Assembly: GCF_900324485.2 (NCBI RefSeq)
Contig: NC_046656.1
Span: forward strand, 15,407,904-15,471,903
Direction of reading: 5' to 3'
DNA length: 64,000 nt
Source: Mastacembelus armatus
Lineage: Eukaryota; Chordata; Actinopteri; Synbranchiformes; Mastacembelidae
Below, one piece after another: positions 27,861-41,400 of this stretch (positions within the stretch are counted from its first letter, which is position 1; each line of letters begins with the position of its first letter). The position numbers were made by a program, and so were the translations under genes. The notes beneath the pieces are model-generated. The model was not told the DNA's origin. It ran no database searches and saw only the letters and a program-made list of their open reading frames with translations.

Positions 27861-30800
27861 AAAGGGTTAACAGTCACTACAGTTGACAGATGAAGTGATT
27901 ATGGAGAAGAGAGAACAGATGAGTATGAACAGATGGATGCATGGAAACCCGCCATGTGTGATTTACAGTGGTGGGTCTGTCAGTGTTTACTGCCAAATGT
28001 TGAGTTGTTTCAGCATTAATGCACATACAAACATACGCATACACACACACTCACACCAAACCAACCATGACACACCAGCTTTTTATGTGTCTCTTAGTGA
28101 GACTTAATCTTTATGGGTGCACTCAAATCCGAAAAAGCTGGTACCTCCCAAGTGTCCTTGTTCATTCTCTTTTTGAGCCAAGAGAGGACATCAAGCTGCA
28201 GGTTGGAATAAGATATATGCAGGATCCTCTTTACCCAGTCGTGTTTTATATTTGAAGAGGGAAAATATTTTTAGTACACCTAAACATTTGGCAAACTCAC
28301 AAAACTAAAATATGTCCCCCAAGGGTTGCTCTTATTATCTGTACTGAAATCTGTGTGTAAGCTCTCCTGGTTTAAACAAGTCAGGAATTGCCTGGCCCAC
28401 TTACTTGTTATGAAAAGGAATCTGCACACATGATGTCCATTTAAGAGTTTGAGTGCAAGTGAGAGGAGAAAAAAGGTTTCATGGCAATGTAGCCTTGGTG
28501 TTTGTCAGGGTTTCTGTTTTAAACTACAACTTTGCCACAGAAGAAGACAATTCAAATGGGTAAAAGGGGAAAACAGAGTTTGGGAAAAAGGAAAATGAGA
28601 TCTGAGAGATTTTTGATCTCAAAAAAATGAGATTTTTTTTATTCAATAGCTATACAAAAGGGAATAGTGGTTTGTTAACATGTTTCACTTGTAAATTTTT
28701 TTTGTCTTGTTATGAAATAGTTTGTGGTACAGAATGCTGAGATGAGCTTGTACATCTACATTATTATTTCTTCTGTTACCCTTTGGTGTTGCTGAATAAC
28801 AAATATAATGAAATGCATTATAAACTCTATTTGACATGATATTAAACAGCACTGACAGCTCTATGGACTATGAGGAAACAGGTTTTTTAACCTTTGGATT
28901 TCTTTGTTTGTTCACAATGTTAAGGCATTTTTTGAATATTATAATGCTCTTAAGTGTTCCTAAGTGTAATTACTGGCACTTAATTACACCAGAGAAACAA
29001 TTAGTAGATTAGTCATTGTTGATTTTTGATACCTGGCATGTTTTTTTTATGTTTATTGTAAATTGAACATTTGGGGGTTTTGGACTGATGTTAATTTTAT
29101 GGATTTTTAAGCTCATGTCAAACGTACAGCAGCAACAGAAGCTAAAATACAGAAATTTACAAGTCTAGTATAGTGTGTATAGTGTCAGCATGTGTGTGCA
29201 TAGCAATAAGCGATCGTAATACTCTGGAACACACACATTCATGCTAAAGTTCGAGTGAGTGGTGTCCAGACTTTTGTGTTTGGTCACGATCTCTCTCATT
29301 CATCATTTGGAGGTGTCATATTCAGCACTTTGGCCTAAGAGTTATTACTTCACCTTTAAAACTGCAGCCAAAGATAACACCCAGGGCTCCTTTGGTATAT
29401 TTTCACTATGCTTATTTGTCATCTCATATTTAAAAAATAATCATTTTTAACCAAAGATGCAAACAAAATATTATTAATTGAAATTCCTCTGAAGTATTTT
29501 GTCATAAAATAGTCGTGTATTGACACAGATTTTGAGGAAACCTGTATTCTTCTGTTATAAATCTTAAGTATTTTGTTTTCCATGGTACTGATGCAAATTC
29601 CCCTTTCAATATCCACAAAAACAATGTTAAAAAAAATACAGTGTTTGAGAGGAGCTGTCAGTGCAGCTGTGTACAGATAGAAAACAGATCATTGGTCATT
29701 TTTTTAAAACTTACAAAGCCAAGCACGGAGAGCTGAAGACAAGGAAAATATAGGTGGATTGACACGTTATATGAATGGATGGGGATTGATTTTTTTTTTT
29801 TTATTATTACTTGAATGCAATGTTGTGTCATGAGGTTGGTATATATTGATCTCAATTCTTGTTATCAGAACATTGCTCAGAAGCTCTGTTAACAGACATA
29901 TTGTTGGCAAAGCAGAAATTCTTGTCAGCATAAATAAAAATATCAGTGGCAGAAACTGTACCATATTATAGCATCTTGAGGTCAACCAGGCTAACTACAG
30001 CAGCTTATCTAGACTTGTGGCTCAAAGGGACAGGATATGGAACTTGATGTATTTTGAATATTCTTTTTTTAGGCAGATTGCTGAGCAAATATCAACATTA
30101 TCAACATGCTTTTGGATGTTGGACAGGGCTTCATTTATGTTTGGAAAAGTATCAATACTTCTTCAATTATTCTGAAAGTTTGTATACAGTACATGTAGCT
30201 ACCATGTAATGGAAAGGATTGCAGAAATACAGGCACCATTATCTTTGTAATATACAAGTCATATTTACATATGAAATTGTGTCTCCCTGCGAAAACCTTT
30301 GCTTATTTGGCTTCTATCAAATAGGTTTAACAAGACAAATATGATTATGGCTACAGAGCTGTTCTTCTTCAGAGTTTTCAACTAGAAATTCCAACGCTTT
30401 GGGGCTTTCTTTCCATTTGTGCCAAAAAAAGATTAGATACAAAGCTTAAAAAAATATACTGGCCTCTGGTGCCTTTCAAAACCTTAGTGGCCCTTACAGG
30501 GGCTGAAGCATTAAAACACCTCACTGATTTTAATGGTTGTAATCTCATGTGGCAATAAAAGTCAAAGAAACATGTGTGTTTGCTGAAAGAAGTGCACTTT
30601 AAAGTGTTTGGTTTTCTCATGTATACTTACACAGAACTTTCTATATGCAACTTAGGAATAATGGCTCTGGGCATATCTGGCTGCATATGCATATCTGTTT
30701 TGTATTACATTGTGCTGGTCATAAGACATGAAAGGGCTATGGAGTTGTGTATAAAAAATATACTTTTTACTTTCTGTTCTGTTAATTTTGTACCACTAAA

Positions 30801-32090
30801 ATGCTGCATATGCACTGCTGAAATAATAAAATATAGATTCGTTTTAACAGGTGGACTGCGTTATTCCTTAGAAAACTGAGTGAGGTAAATTAGAAACAGA
30901 CACTTTTAACATGTCATCAGGTGGAAAATAAGAGAAAACGTCACTTAGAAGTGAACATGAGTTGCACACATAATCACAAAAGTTGAAACACATGGATGTG
31001 TACGTCATGTGCACGCCCTGTTTGACAGTTCTGAAGTGGAGTATGAATGTTTCTACATGTGAAGGGGAGAAAAATCACCTGATCTCCAGCAGCCATAAGC
31101 AGTCAGGTGGCAGTCTTATGAGACATGGATGATATCTAACCTATGGATCAGGGTTATCTGTTTGAGCAAATTTAAGTTTAGGGACACCTAATAATAGGGT
31201 TAAAGACAGAAAGCAGCTGACTCTTATGTTTGTGTTTGAATCATTACATGAATTGATGCATTCAATCAACCTTTGATCATGAATGTAAGCATCCTCCTCT
31301 CTTTTTCTGTATGTTTCAATGTTTTCTGCCCATAGAGTAATCCAGCTTTACACAACAACATGTGGCAGCAGACCCCTCAAATGTGACTTCATTCCCCCTC
31401 AGGGGAACCAAAACTTGGGAGAAAGAAATCAATAGTCCCAGTCTTCCCTGCACATCCATTTGTCATCAGATCACATTCCTATTTCTCTTCCTCATAATGG
31501 AACGGTTATCCCTCAACACAATGAAATGGCTGGGACAGGAACATCTGCAGCTTTTGAAGGGATCGTGAGACTCGAGGACAAGGTCAGCTTCACTGTCACA
31601 AGCACGGAAATTCTTTCTGACAAGCCCTGATGTGAGAGAGAGAACAGACATATGCAGTAATGAAAAGTCTGCAGAGATGCAGTGCAGCACAGTGCTGGCT
31701 TAGTAAACATATATGTTAATACAACAGTAAGTCATTACTGTGATAAAACTATAGGTCTAATTTCATTACTGAATCCGTTATCTTTAATTTGTTTCAAGTT
31801 AATTAAACTTTAGAGTTGCAGTTTTTATTTTCAGACCACCTTTAATCAAATCATGGTTGTTCTCACAATAAGAAATAAACACATTTTTGCCCTGGTGTCC
31901 CTTGACCTCATCTGGTAAAATAGATATATTAAAACTATAACCAATTTTAAAAACTACCTTTTAATACTTTTAAGATAATGCTGGGTCCCCTTTTATTATA
32001 GCATTATATACTATAGAGCCTTTAAACTCTTTTCTCTAACGTAAACTGGACTGCAGTTTGTGCTTAGCTAATGTGATTAACAAACACAAA
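27861..32090. other. Intergenic stretch between scara5 and pbk
   Basis: This is AT-rich sequence without exon-like reading frames, tRNA-like folds or repeats I recognise. A small CA-rich patch lies near 28,040. It may contain extended scara5 3' UTR or pbk upstream control sequence. Confidence 0.5.
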
Positions 32091-32094
32091 CGAT

Positions 32095-32194
32095 TTCGGT
32101 TCAGTTTGTTCCTCGGCGGCATCCGTACTACGTGCTCGGCGTCAGTTTGAATGTTCAGCGCGTTTTAACAACAGCTGCGTTTTTGTTGCTCAAG
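32095..32194 (+). other. pbk: Probable pbk non-coding first exon
   Basis: A locally CpG-richer stretch ends in a good donor, caag|gtaatt at 32194/32195. The first coding exon has its own acceptor (tctgacag at 32806) one base before the ATG, so an untranslated leader exon is needed. The transcription start itself cannot be fixed from sequence. Confidence 0.45.
32138..32151 (+). promoter_or_regulatory. pbk: CDE/CHR-like cell-cycle element of pbk
   Basis: GGCG at 32138-32141 is followed by a four-base spacer and TTTGAA at 32146-32151. This is the spacing of the CDE/CHR pair that DREAM and MuvB complexes use to keep G2/M genes off in G0/G1, as in CDC25C. PBK is a mitotic kinase, so the site fits its known expression. 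No wet evidence is available here. Confidence 0.5.
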
Positions 32195-35100
32195 GTAATT
32201 TACGTTTGTTGAGTAAATAATTTGTGTATCTAACGTAAACAACACCATATCTGCTTTTAAACGGTCTGTGACAATTTTAACAATAGTAACTTTGTGCGTC
32301 TAAGCTATCTTTAAGTTTTTGTAGCTACTGTCGTCGGATAATTAGCTTAAATATTAGCGTTAGCCAGCTAAGCAGTGTATTGTTGTGGTGCTAGCACGCA
32401 ACTTATCTAGTTAACAGTCAAAATAAACTTTTATATTTGATTTGCCACTAAGTGTAAAGGTGACAAACACTCTTAATGTGTGTTCAACGTAAAACTTTAT
32501 GCTAACGTTACTTCCCTACTGCATTATTTACGGTTATTATGCCAACCTCCGTTAGGAATATCGGTAATTTTATTGTTTTATTGTCGTTTGACGTACTTTT
32601 AGTGAAAATCAACTTTTTACATACAAAGTAGAATATGGGACACATTAGGCTTGTATCACATATATCAAAAAAGTAAAATACTAACTTTAGAAATTAAGGC
32701 TTGTTGTAACTAATACGACCCTAATCCATTTTACATTTTGGGCTAGTCACTAATGCTACTAAATGTGTTTGTGTCCCAAAAACTGTTGATTGATTTCTTC
32801 TGACAGAATGGCCTCCCCTGCCACATGCACTGATGAGGGCACATTCAAGACCCCTAAAACTGTTCGAGTGAGGAGCTGTAGACGCAGCGCAGGGACCCCC
32901 ATCACCATCCCAGCTTCGCCTTTCATGAAGAAGTTGGGATGTGGGACCGGGGTCAATGTTTACCTCATGGACAGGTTTGTTCAAAATTTTAAAATGAAAT
33001 GTTTTACACTAAACCAATCAAACCAAAACCGTCTTTCACTAATCTTCATGTATTTCTTTGCTTCAAACTTCATTCATAAATGACCCAGTTTAATGTACCC
33101 TAGGTCAAGTGTGACTACAGATGCCAAGCAGAGTAAGATTTAAAATAACCTCCAGGGCCTTTAGCAGTTTTTGTATGTCCATGATTTACAATAGAAGTTT
33201 GCACTTATTCACTAAAAAATCCAGAAATAAAAAGACAAGTACTGAAATTGACATTTTATGGAAATAAAGAAACCTAGTGTCCTGAAAGTTATTGTTAGTA
33301 AAATTACCCAACAATGATTTTGATAATGGATTTTTCAAGATGAAATCCAACTATTATCATAGCACTGCTAAAATAGTTGGTCAGGTAAAATAACTTATCT
33401 GACCTTAAATTGCTAATTAAAAAAAGCAGTTGTTACTTGGAACGTTTTTACTAAAAATTAAATTGCCAAATATGTGTATGAAGTTTCATGATATTCCTTC
33501 TCTTCTATAAAAAATATTGTAGATTGTTAAAGTTTTTGGATTCCTAAAACTTTACAAATCGGTATCCAGTATGAGTTTTCGAACATTATTCTGTTTCAAA
33601 ATCTGCACATTAGGGTTGTTGTGTCTGTGTATGAATAATAAAATATTGCACTCTAATACAGTATTGTTGAATCAATTATCTCAGAGGGGAAAAGCTGAAC
33701 GCATCTCCCTGGGCTGTAAAGAAGATCAATAGTAAATGTGCAGCCAAACAGGTGGCACTTTACCAGAAACGTCTGAATGAAGAGGCAAAGATCCTGAAGG
33801 GAATCAATCATCCAAACATTGTTGGTAAGACAATACTTCCACTCTGATTTGGTTGGGTGGTATAGGTTGAGGACCCATGATTCCTTGCTGCTACATCTGC
33901 ATGAGGCAACCAGTGTGTTCTGGAGTAATGTACATATAGAGAGTTTGTATGTTTTTCATAAACAGATGCCAAGCAAATCCTGTTATGCTGTAAAATCCAG
34001 ACTTGTGTGTTTTAGGAAAGGTTAAGCACAAATTTAAAACTAATCAAGTGACATTATAATAAGCTAACTGTTGAATTTTACTATTTTTGTATTTATATAT
34101 GTGAAATCCTAATCAATGTATCAACAGAATGAAAGAAAAGAATAAAAATAATATAAAATAAAACCTTAGAGGGTTTTCTCTGTGCTGTTAGTAAGCCTGT
34201 GTTATTTTTCCACCAAGCAGATAAGATCTTACCATGTGTTATAGGCCTGGAAGTGATATCTGATTTCCCTTTGCTTTCATTTCATTCTATCACTGTATGT
34301 GATATAATGTATCTACTTGTATTTTGGTATTCAGTTATTCCAGTTGTTCAATGTATTCATCTTCCTCCTAATGTTAAGGTTTCCGTGCATTCACCACGGC
34401 TAAAGACGGCTCCAAGTGTTTGGCCATGGAGTATGGAGGAGAACAGTCCCTGAATGACCTAATAGAAAAGAGGAGAGAGGACGGCCTCAAAGCTTTTCCT
34501 GCAGCCAACATAGAAAAAGTGGCAGTGCATGTGGCCCGTGGTCTGAAGGTAAATTACACATTGACACGTCTTATATCAGATCTTATATTGGATTAGATAT
34601 TATAATACATATAAATACAATACACTTGATAGGTTTCTGAGTGAAATCATCAGCAAGATGCACATTCAGGTTTCAGGTATCAAATGATGACATCAATGTG
34701 AAGAGTTTTTTTTTTTTTTCTGGCTAAAACTATAAATCTCGTTCAGCTTCCTAAGAAGAAAACCTGCTTGTTAGCACCGTATAGAATTGGCTGTTAGCTC
34801 AACTGATCTGCTCAGAGCTCTGTTGATAATTTTACTATCTGCAGCAGTTATACCAGCTTTAAGGTTAATCAGTTCAGTGTTAATGTGTGTACATGGTGTT
34901 TGGTGAATGTTGTCACGCTCTCTTTAACATTATTTTAGAGTTTTGGTTTTAGCCGATAGAGGAGCAGACTGATGGCTTTGGGTGTGTTATGTTTGAAGAG
35001 CAGAAAATTAACACTGGAAGGCAGTGTCTCTGTAAATAATTTAAGGATTTTCGTATATGCTAATGTATAATATAATGTATAACTTTATTAACCAGAATTA

Positions 35101-37164
35101 GGGCATCCGTGCACTTAACTTGTGCAGCTGGAAGCAGTAGTTTTTTATTCAGCTTCTAGGTTCTGTCAGCTGATGTTTTATTCACTGCCTGTGGAGCTAA
35201 CTTTGCATATAGCCTTGTTTAGCATTCTGCTACTAGCTGTTGTTTCTCACTGATATGTATCATGTTAGCTACCTGAGCTGACAGTTTATTTATTATTTAG
35301 TGATGAATTATTGGTCAAACTTACTTCTTAGGGTGACAAAACTGTTTGTGTGACCATGGACCACACCTCTTTTAATATCCTAACTTGGCCTGGCAGTTTA
35401 CAGCACTAGTTTCTGCTGTTTGTGTTTGGTGCTGTAGTAAAATGATATTTTGAGCTAGTCAAATTAAACATTTATTGACCCCAAAGTCAAATTAAACATT
35501 TATTGGACCCCCCCCCCCATATTCAAAAATCATTGCCCATCCCTAGTGTGTAGTGAAAAACAGACATGCAAATACACCCGTCTTTTAACTTAATTTAATA
35601 AATGATTGATTACCAAAACAAAATAAACTCATTAAGGTCATTGTTATACACATTTATCAGGAATGCTTTATTTATTTGACTTTGCAGTATCTTCACAATG
35701 AGAAGAAGCTGCTGCATGGTGACATGAAGTCATGCAATGTCGTGATCAAGGGCGACTTTGAAACCATCAAGATCTGTGATGTTGGGGTGTCTTTGCCACT
35801 GGATGAGAACATGAGAGGTAATGATTTGCAGTCATGAGCCACAGAATGAACAAATCTGCAGCAGTAACTCAGATGCTTTTAGAGTAGAGATGGGGCTCAA
35901 AAGCATTTTTGTTGATTGGAGTTACCACACAATCATATACATTATAAGGACAGAACTGGCAGAAACATTTCTGTAAAAATCTGTTTACCACAGTTTTACT
36001 TTTTCTCTGCCCAGACAAAACATCAATTCTTGAGTCGCTCATACTTTAACTTGTTTTGTGCATACACATCATCAGGCACTGGTGTCTCTTCCATTTTGGA
36101 TTTAATTTGAATTAATTGAATCTTGCTTTGCTGTTGCTGTAAAAAGTCCAAGAGCTCATGAGTTTTGTGTATTAAAAATATTACTTTGGGTGTAACAAAC
36201 TGAATCTTTCTTTTGATTAAGTTATCCTGTCCAATTTGAGTTTCATTTAAAAAAATTCTGTTTTTTCCTGTTGTCAGTGTCGGACTCAAAGGCCGAGTAC
36301 ATCGGCACAGAGCCATGGATGCCAAAGGAGGCTCTGGAGGAGGGAGGAGAGATCACAGACAAGACTGATATCTTCGCCTATGGTCTGACTCTGTGGGAGA
36401 TGATGACGCTGACAATGCCTCATCTGGCGATGTTGGGGGATGACAATGATGAAGAAACTGAAGGTGAGCCTCCCTGGTCACAGCACTGTTGTAAGCATTG
36501 AACCCTTGAAGTCATTTTTGAAGTGAAATGCCAAACCTTGCTGGTTTCATCTAATTAAATGTGGGTAATTGTTTTCCTTCCTCTTATGCTTAATGTCTAC
36601 TAATGATGAGGCGTGTTTGACTCTGAAACTATTAGTAAGTTTCTCTGTGGTTTTCGCTCCATCATGAATGTAAAATGCAGCATGGCTGTGATCAAAGTCA
36701 AAATAAGCAGTCAGGTTCATAACTTATAACCACTCAGATTAAATGTAATGCATGTTTTGTTTTTTTTTTTTAATGAAGCACCTTATTTAGCCTGAAGATA
36801 AATGTTTTATGTTGTAATTAGTGTATAATTGTGATGTGTGCAGAGGTGGCTTTTAATGCAGGCTAGGTAAAACACCTCTGTAATTAAACGTTATTCAGTT
36901 AAAGTATTTATACTGATGCCATTCTATGTCTGCACTGAAATAAAACCAATACTTAAAGTTTTAATATGTGCAGCTGGAAGCAGTAGTTGTCATACGTGTG
37001 ATAGTATCACTTTATTATAGGATTCACATGCTAAAAAGGTTAAGAATCACTTCAGCTGGTTACTATAAAAATGGAGTAAATGTGTGTATGTAATTACTAA
37101 AAAAAAAAAAAAGAGCAAAACTCTTCACTCAAACCAGTAGTACTGATTGTGGTGTCTGTTTCAG
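32195..37164 (+). other. pbk: pbk introns
   Basis: The introns are 32195-32806, 32975-33684, 33825-34378, 34549-35687, 35818-36277 and 36464-37164. They are AT-rich. Notable items are a 28-base tandem duplication with a C11 run at 35458-35518, and one shared 22-base phrase at 35121-35142 and 36967-36988. No other gene was seen. Confidence 0.7.
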
Positions 37165-37397
37165 AGGACTTGATGGAGGAGAGCTTCGATGAAGACGCCT
37201 ACTATGAGAGGCTGGGGACGAGGCCAGCTCTGGACACTGAGGGTCTGGGCAGTTCATACCAGAGGATGGTGGAGCTTTTTTATCTTTGCACAGAAGAAGA
37301 CCCTAAAAAGAGACCCTCAGCTGCCCAGATCATCAAGGTGTTAGAGAACAATGCCCCTCTGGAGAAAACGCCCTGTGAGGTGATTATTATTGACTGA
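32808..37397 (+). CDS. pbk: PDZ-binding kinase / TOPK, mitotic Ser/Thr kinase
   Basis: MAPKK-like kinase active in mitosis. Coding exons are 32808-32974, 33685-33824, 34379-34548, 35688-35817, 36278-36463 and 37165-37397. Phases join exactly to 341 residues (human 322). The start follows the acceptor by one base and begins [15 protein letters not shown] near residue 13 keeps the N-terminal TP site phosphorylated by CDK1 in human. The [21 protein letters not shown] run is close to human. The ATP-site lysine lies in WAVKKI (residues 65-70). The catalytic loop is HGD (169-171), not HRD, and the metal motif is DVG (190-192), not DFG; both are normal for TOPK. The acidic loop before DAYY is kept. 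The C-terminus runs past the human end and finishes in VIIID, so the human T-D-V PDZ ligand is absent. Transcription converges with esco2. Confidence 0.97.
35458..35518 (+). repeat. 28-base tandem duplication ending in C11
   Basis: Two adjacent units share gtcaaattaaacatttattg. The second runs into eleven C residues at 35508-35518. It lies in pbk intron 4. Confidence 0.85.
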
Positions 37398-38010
37398 TTC
37401 ACACGATTCATTTTTCTTACCTATGGGTGTTTATTGTCCAGTCTGTCAAGTCTATTGTTTAATGATAGGATAGGCCATAGGGGCGTAACCTGAATCCTCT
37501 ACCCGTGTTTTTTCCTATTCGTTTGTTTTTGTGTTAATTTAGTAACAAAAATTACAACCTCCAGGGAATATAAATGTGCTGAGGAAACTGCATAGATGGC
37601 AGTAAATATCTTTAGTTCATTTGTCTATTTTTTTTTTTACTGTACAAGTATCTGATACTTTCAATTGCAAATTATTCTGCATATTCTGTTTCACTTGTGG
37701 TTTCAAAGTGCACTTCAAAATGTCTTAATTTTTACATATTAAAATCTTTTATTAAATTAGAATTTCAGGAGTTTAAGAAGTATTGGTTTTATTTGACAAG
37801 TGTTTTTTTTTTTCATGTTTTTGACCATATGACAATCTTCATCATTAGATAGTTTCCTCAGTTGTTGGAGCTGTAACTGATAACTCTAGTTAATGGACAG
37901 ATTAAGGTAGCAACCTTACCATCTAATTCCTAGCAAGATAAAAGTGAACCACAGTTTAAAACATTTAAGAAGCAAATCTAGTTCATAAAATAAAGTCAAT
38001 ATGTTTATTG
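37398..38010 (+). other. pbk: pbk 3' UTR
   Basis: The region after the stop is non-coding. ATTAAA at 37751-37756 and AATAAA at 37989-37994 are candidate poly(A) signals. Use of the second would carry pbk transcripts into the esco2 3' end. Confidence 0.55.
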
Positions 38011-38489
38011 AATGTATTTACAATGTAGAATGTCCCTAAACAATGCTCAATGCTCATGTCAGTCTATAAATTCAAGTCAATTTCATTCCAAACTGCACAG
38101 AAACCTTGAGCTTACAGCAAAAAAAAAAAAAAAAAGCCAAATGCCTCCAGTCTTTCCCCCAACAAATCGTCCAATTCAAAATGAATCAAGGCAAACTACG
38201 GGGATTTACTGACAAATATTTTCAGTCATTCTAGACCTAAGCTCAGAAAGCAAAATATGAACATCTGAATTGAACATGCAGCAATTATACAAAACATTCA
38301 GGACGTAAAATGATATCTAACAATAACGAGAAGAACTGTAATTATGCAACTGAAGGTTATGGACATACCGGTCTGTACCAACTAAAGCCAGTCGCCATGA
38401 AAAACCTGAAGTTATTGCTTTGCATACAAAAGAGCTGTTAATGTGTGACACTTACAATAGGCTGTACTATGAAATCTTTAATCCAAACT
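37985..38489 (-). other. esco2: esco2 3' UTR
   Basis: On the minus strand this follows the esco2 stop. An AATAAA signal (TTTATT on plus, 38004-38009) predicts cleavage a little below 38,000, overlapping the pbk end. Confidence 0.55.
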
Positions 38490-41400
38490 TCATGCAATGA
38501 AGTTGTAGACAAGGAAGGTTGGTGTGTTGCAGTACTTGGTTGCAAACAGTTTCCCATCAGGTGTTGGATCAGAGAAGGCGATTTCCTCCTTGGTAAGATG
38601 ACTGCCGTACATGAAGGTGTTCCTGAAAAAACATGGAAAATGTAAGTATCAGTTAACCCTTTAATTGCAGCTATTTTGACTATTGAATCATTGTCATTAT
38701 AACAGTTTGGGATTATATCAATAGCAAAGTTTAGGAAATGAAATTAAATGAAATCCAAAAGCAAACCTTAAAATATTGACAAATTAATAAAGGAATAATC
38801 CACATTTTGGCTTTACTCATGGAATTAACTGTATGACATTGAAATGACCACAAAGCTACATTAAACAAATGTGTCTTTGTTGTGGTCATTGCTAAACACC
38901 ACAGGTTTTACCTGGCTATGCTGACAACATGCTCATTTCTGCAGCACAAGTAAGGTGATACCAGTATACCTGACTGTGTCCAGCATGCGGGTTGCGATGC
39001 CCTGTCGTCTGGCCAGGCTGAAGACCCAGATCCGGCTGATCCCACACAGAGCTTGTTCTGGGATGGTGGAGCAGCACCAGGCTCGGTGTCGTTCCATGAA
39101 GTCGTCTTTAGTCATGTCCTTGTGTCGGTCCGGCTGTTCGAGAACTCTGTAAGCCTGAAAGAACACGGAGTAGTAGATAAAGTAGTAATAGCATACATAC
39201 TAAAATAAGTAATAGCAGTAGAAGAGGAAGCAGGAATAGAAGAAGTGGTAGTTGTGAAAGTATTAGTACCTAAAGAAGCAGTAATAGGAGTATTATTAGG
39301 AGTTGTAGAATGAGTACTACTACTTCTGTTCCTCCTATTTTTATTGCCTTTACTATTACTTTGGAGTAAAAGGAGTAATGGTAGAAAGACTACTGTTTAT
39401 CTACTCCTCCTAATGCTACTAATCTACTAGTTACTTATTGTACTATTACTCATCATCATCTAATAGTCCTAGGGTAATAGTAATAGGAGTAAAAATAGTA
39501 ATAAAAGAGCACCCTTTCTATTCCTACTCTTCTTTTTATACTACTGCTTCTTCTATTTCTTTGACTACTCCTACAAATTACCAGATGTGATACCTTAGTT
39601 CTAGAATAGTAGTACTAGAATGAGTAACTACTCCTTTTCTACTCCTTCCCCTCCTACTAAATGGAAGTAGTAGTCTACTAGTACTAGAGTAGGAGTAGGT
39701 GTAATAGTCATAGTAAAAGGAGTACTAGAAGGAATAGAAGTAGAATACTTATATTATTACTCTTCCTTCTTTTCATACTACTCTTTTTATTACATCTACT
39801 CAAATTACTATTTCTTCTATTACTCTTTACTGCTCCTTGTCCATCTTATACTCCTCCTACTGCTACTACTTAGAAGTGGTAGTCCGCTAGTCCTAGAGTA
39901 GTAGTAAAAGAAATAGGAGTTGGGGCCTACCTGTCGGATGGGTTCAGCAACAAGACATCCAACCACCATGCGCTCTGTGTTGATGAACAGGTAGGTTTTG
40001 GCCTGTGTGGGTCTGCTTAGAGTCACCTGTTGGAAACCCAGCTCATTGTCTGCAACACGACGCACATCCTCAGCCTGCAACCACACACACACACACCGGG
40101 GGGGGAGACACAGACAGACATGACAGCAAAAAAAAAAAAAAAAAAGTGTGTACAGTTACTAAGTACTACACTTGGACTAAGTTCAGACTGTCTACACTGA
40201 CTAATCTCTGTAGGAGTGATTGATCTTTGTACATTCAGCTTTTTCCTGACTAAAGCAAAGACACTGATACATGTGTAAGACTTAAGCTGCATTACTCCAT
40301 GTGTTCAGACCCACACCTTTTTTATGGCGTATTTGGGATCATCTGGCATGACCAGGAGAATTTTTCCATCCCAGAACTCAGCCACCAGCCGTTCCTTCTT
40401 CCAGCCCTGGAAACACAACAGAGAAGAAGTTTCAGCCAAAACAAGTTCACCCCCAGTGAAACAAACTGCCTGAAGCTTTGGCAGATGATTTCTGAAAAAT
40501 ACCAAACCACTTCAAATACAAAACTAATTATATAATGTAGCTTGTTCAGGATGTATAAACCAACTTTACATCAAAACATTTCCATTTTATCATTCTGTTC
40601 AACCCATCCTGAAAAGCTGTTTGTCTCTTTTAGTTTATATTTTGTATAATCAGATAAAAGTACCACTACCAGCTGAGCACTGATGTAAAGAACTATTCAC
40701 CCTCCCTCTGTGTTACTTGATTAAATTAAGAGTGCAGAAAGGTCGAAAGAGAGGCCATTTGACCTGAAATCTGATGGAGTCGAGGAAGCGCTGGTGAAAC
40801 TGGGTGTGTTGGAAATTGTCCTCTGGACCATCAGCGCTGTACACCATTCCACATGAGCTGCATGTTGTGGCTCCAAACTGCTTCTGACCCGCATCCTGAC
40901 GGGGGAAAATAACAGACAATACACAAAGCCAAATAAAAGAAGGGAGTTTGGCACTTTGGCATCAAAACATCTGACTTACTCATTTCCACTTAACCTCAAC
41001 CCAACATATTTTTCTGCACATGCTATAGTTATGGGTAAATGTTTTTTGAAAGAACACATAGGGGTGAAGTTTTGCAAAGTGCTACATAATGTGTTGGCTA
41101 GCCAGTCTCTTTAATTATGCTTCACTAATGATAGTTTGTAGATAACTGGCTGAAGTATTCACAAAATATTTTACCTTTGTCTATAAACCTAATTAATGCA
41201 TCACCAAACTCAAATGGCACCCAAATGTGTCTTTTTCCAAATCTATAAGATTATGTGATCTCTGTGCCCTCACAGCTGAGTTCAGCATTTTGTTTTTAAA
41301 TTGCCAATGTTCCTTATTAAATGTTATTACAAAACTATTTTGGCATTTGTGCATTGATTTAGAAACAGTAATGTAAATCACACATTTTTCCACCTAACTA

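Noticed and set aside
36023-36325. A 100-codon minus-strand frame over pbk exon 5
   Set aside because: It is partly the antisense shadow of a pbk exon and partly intron.
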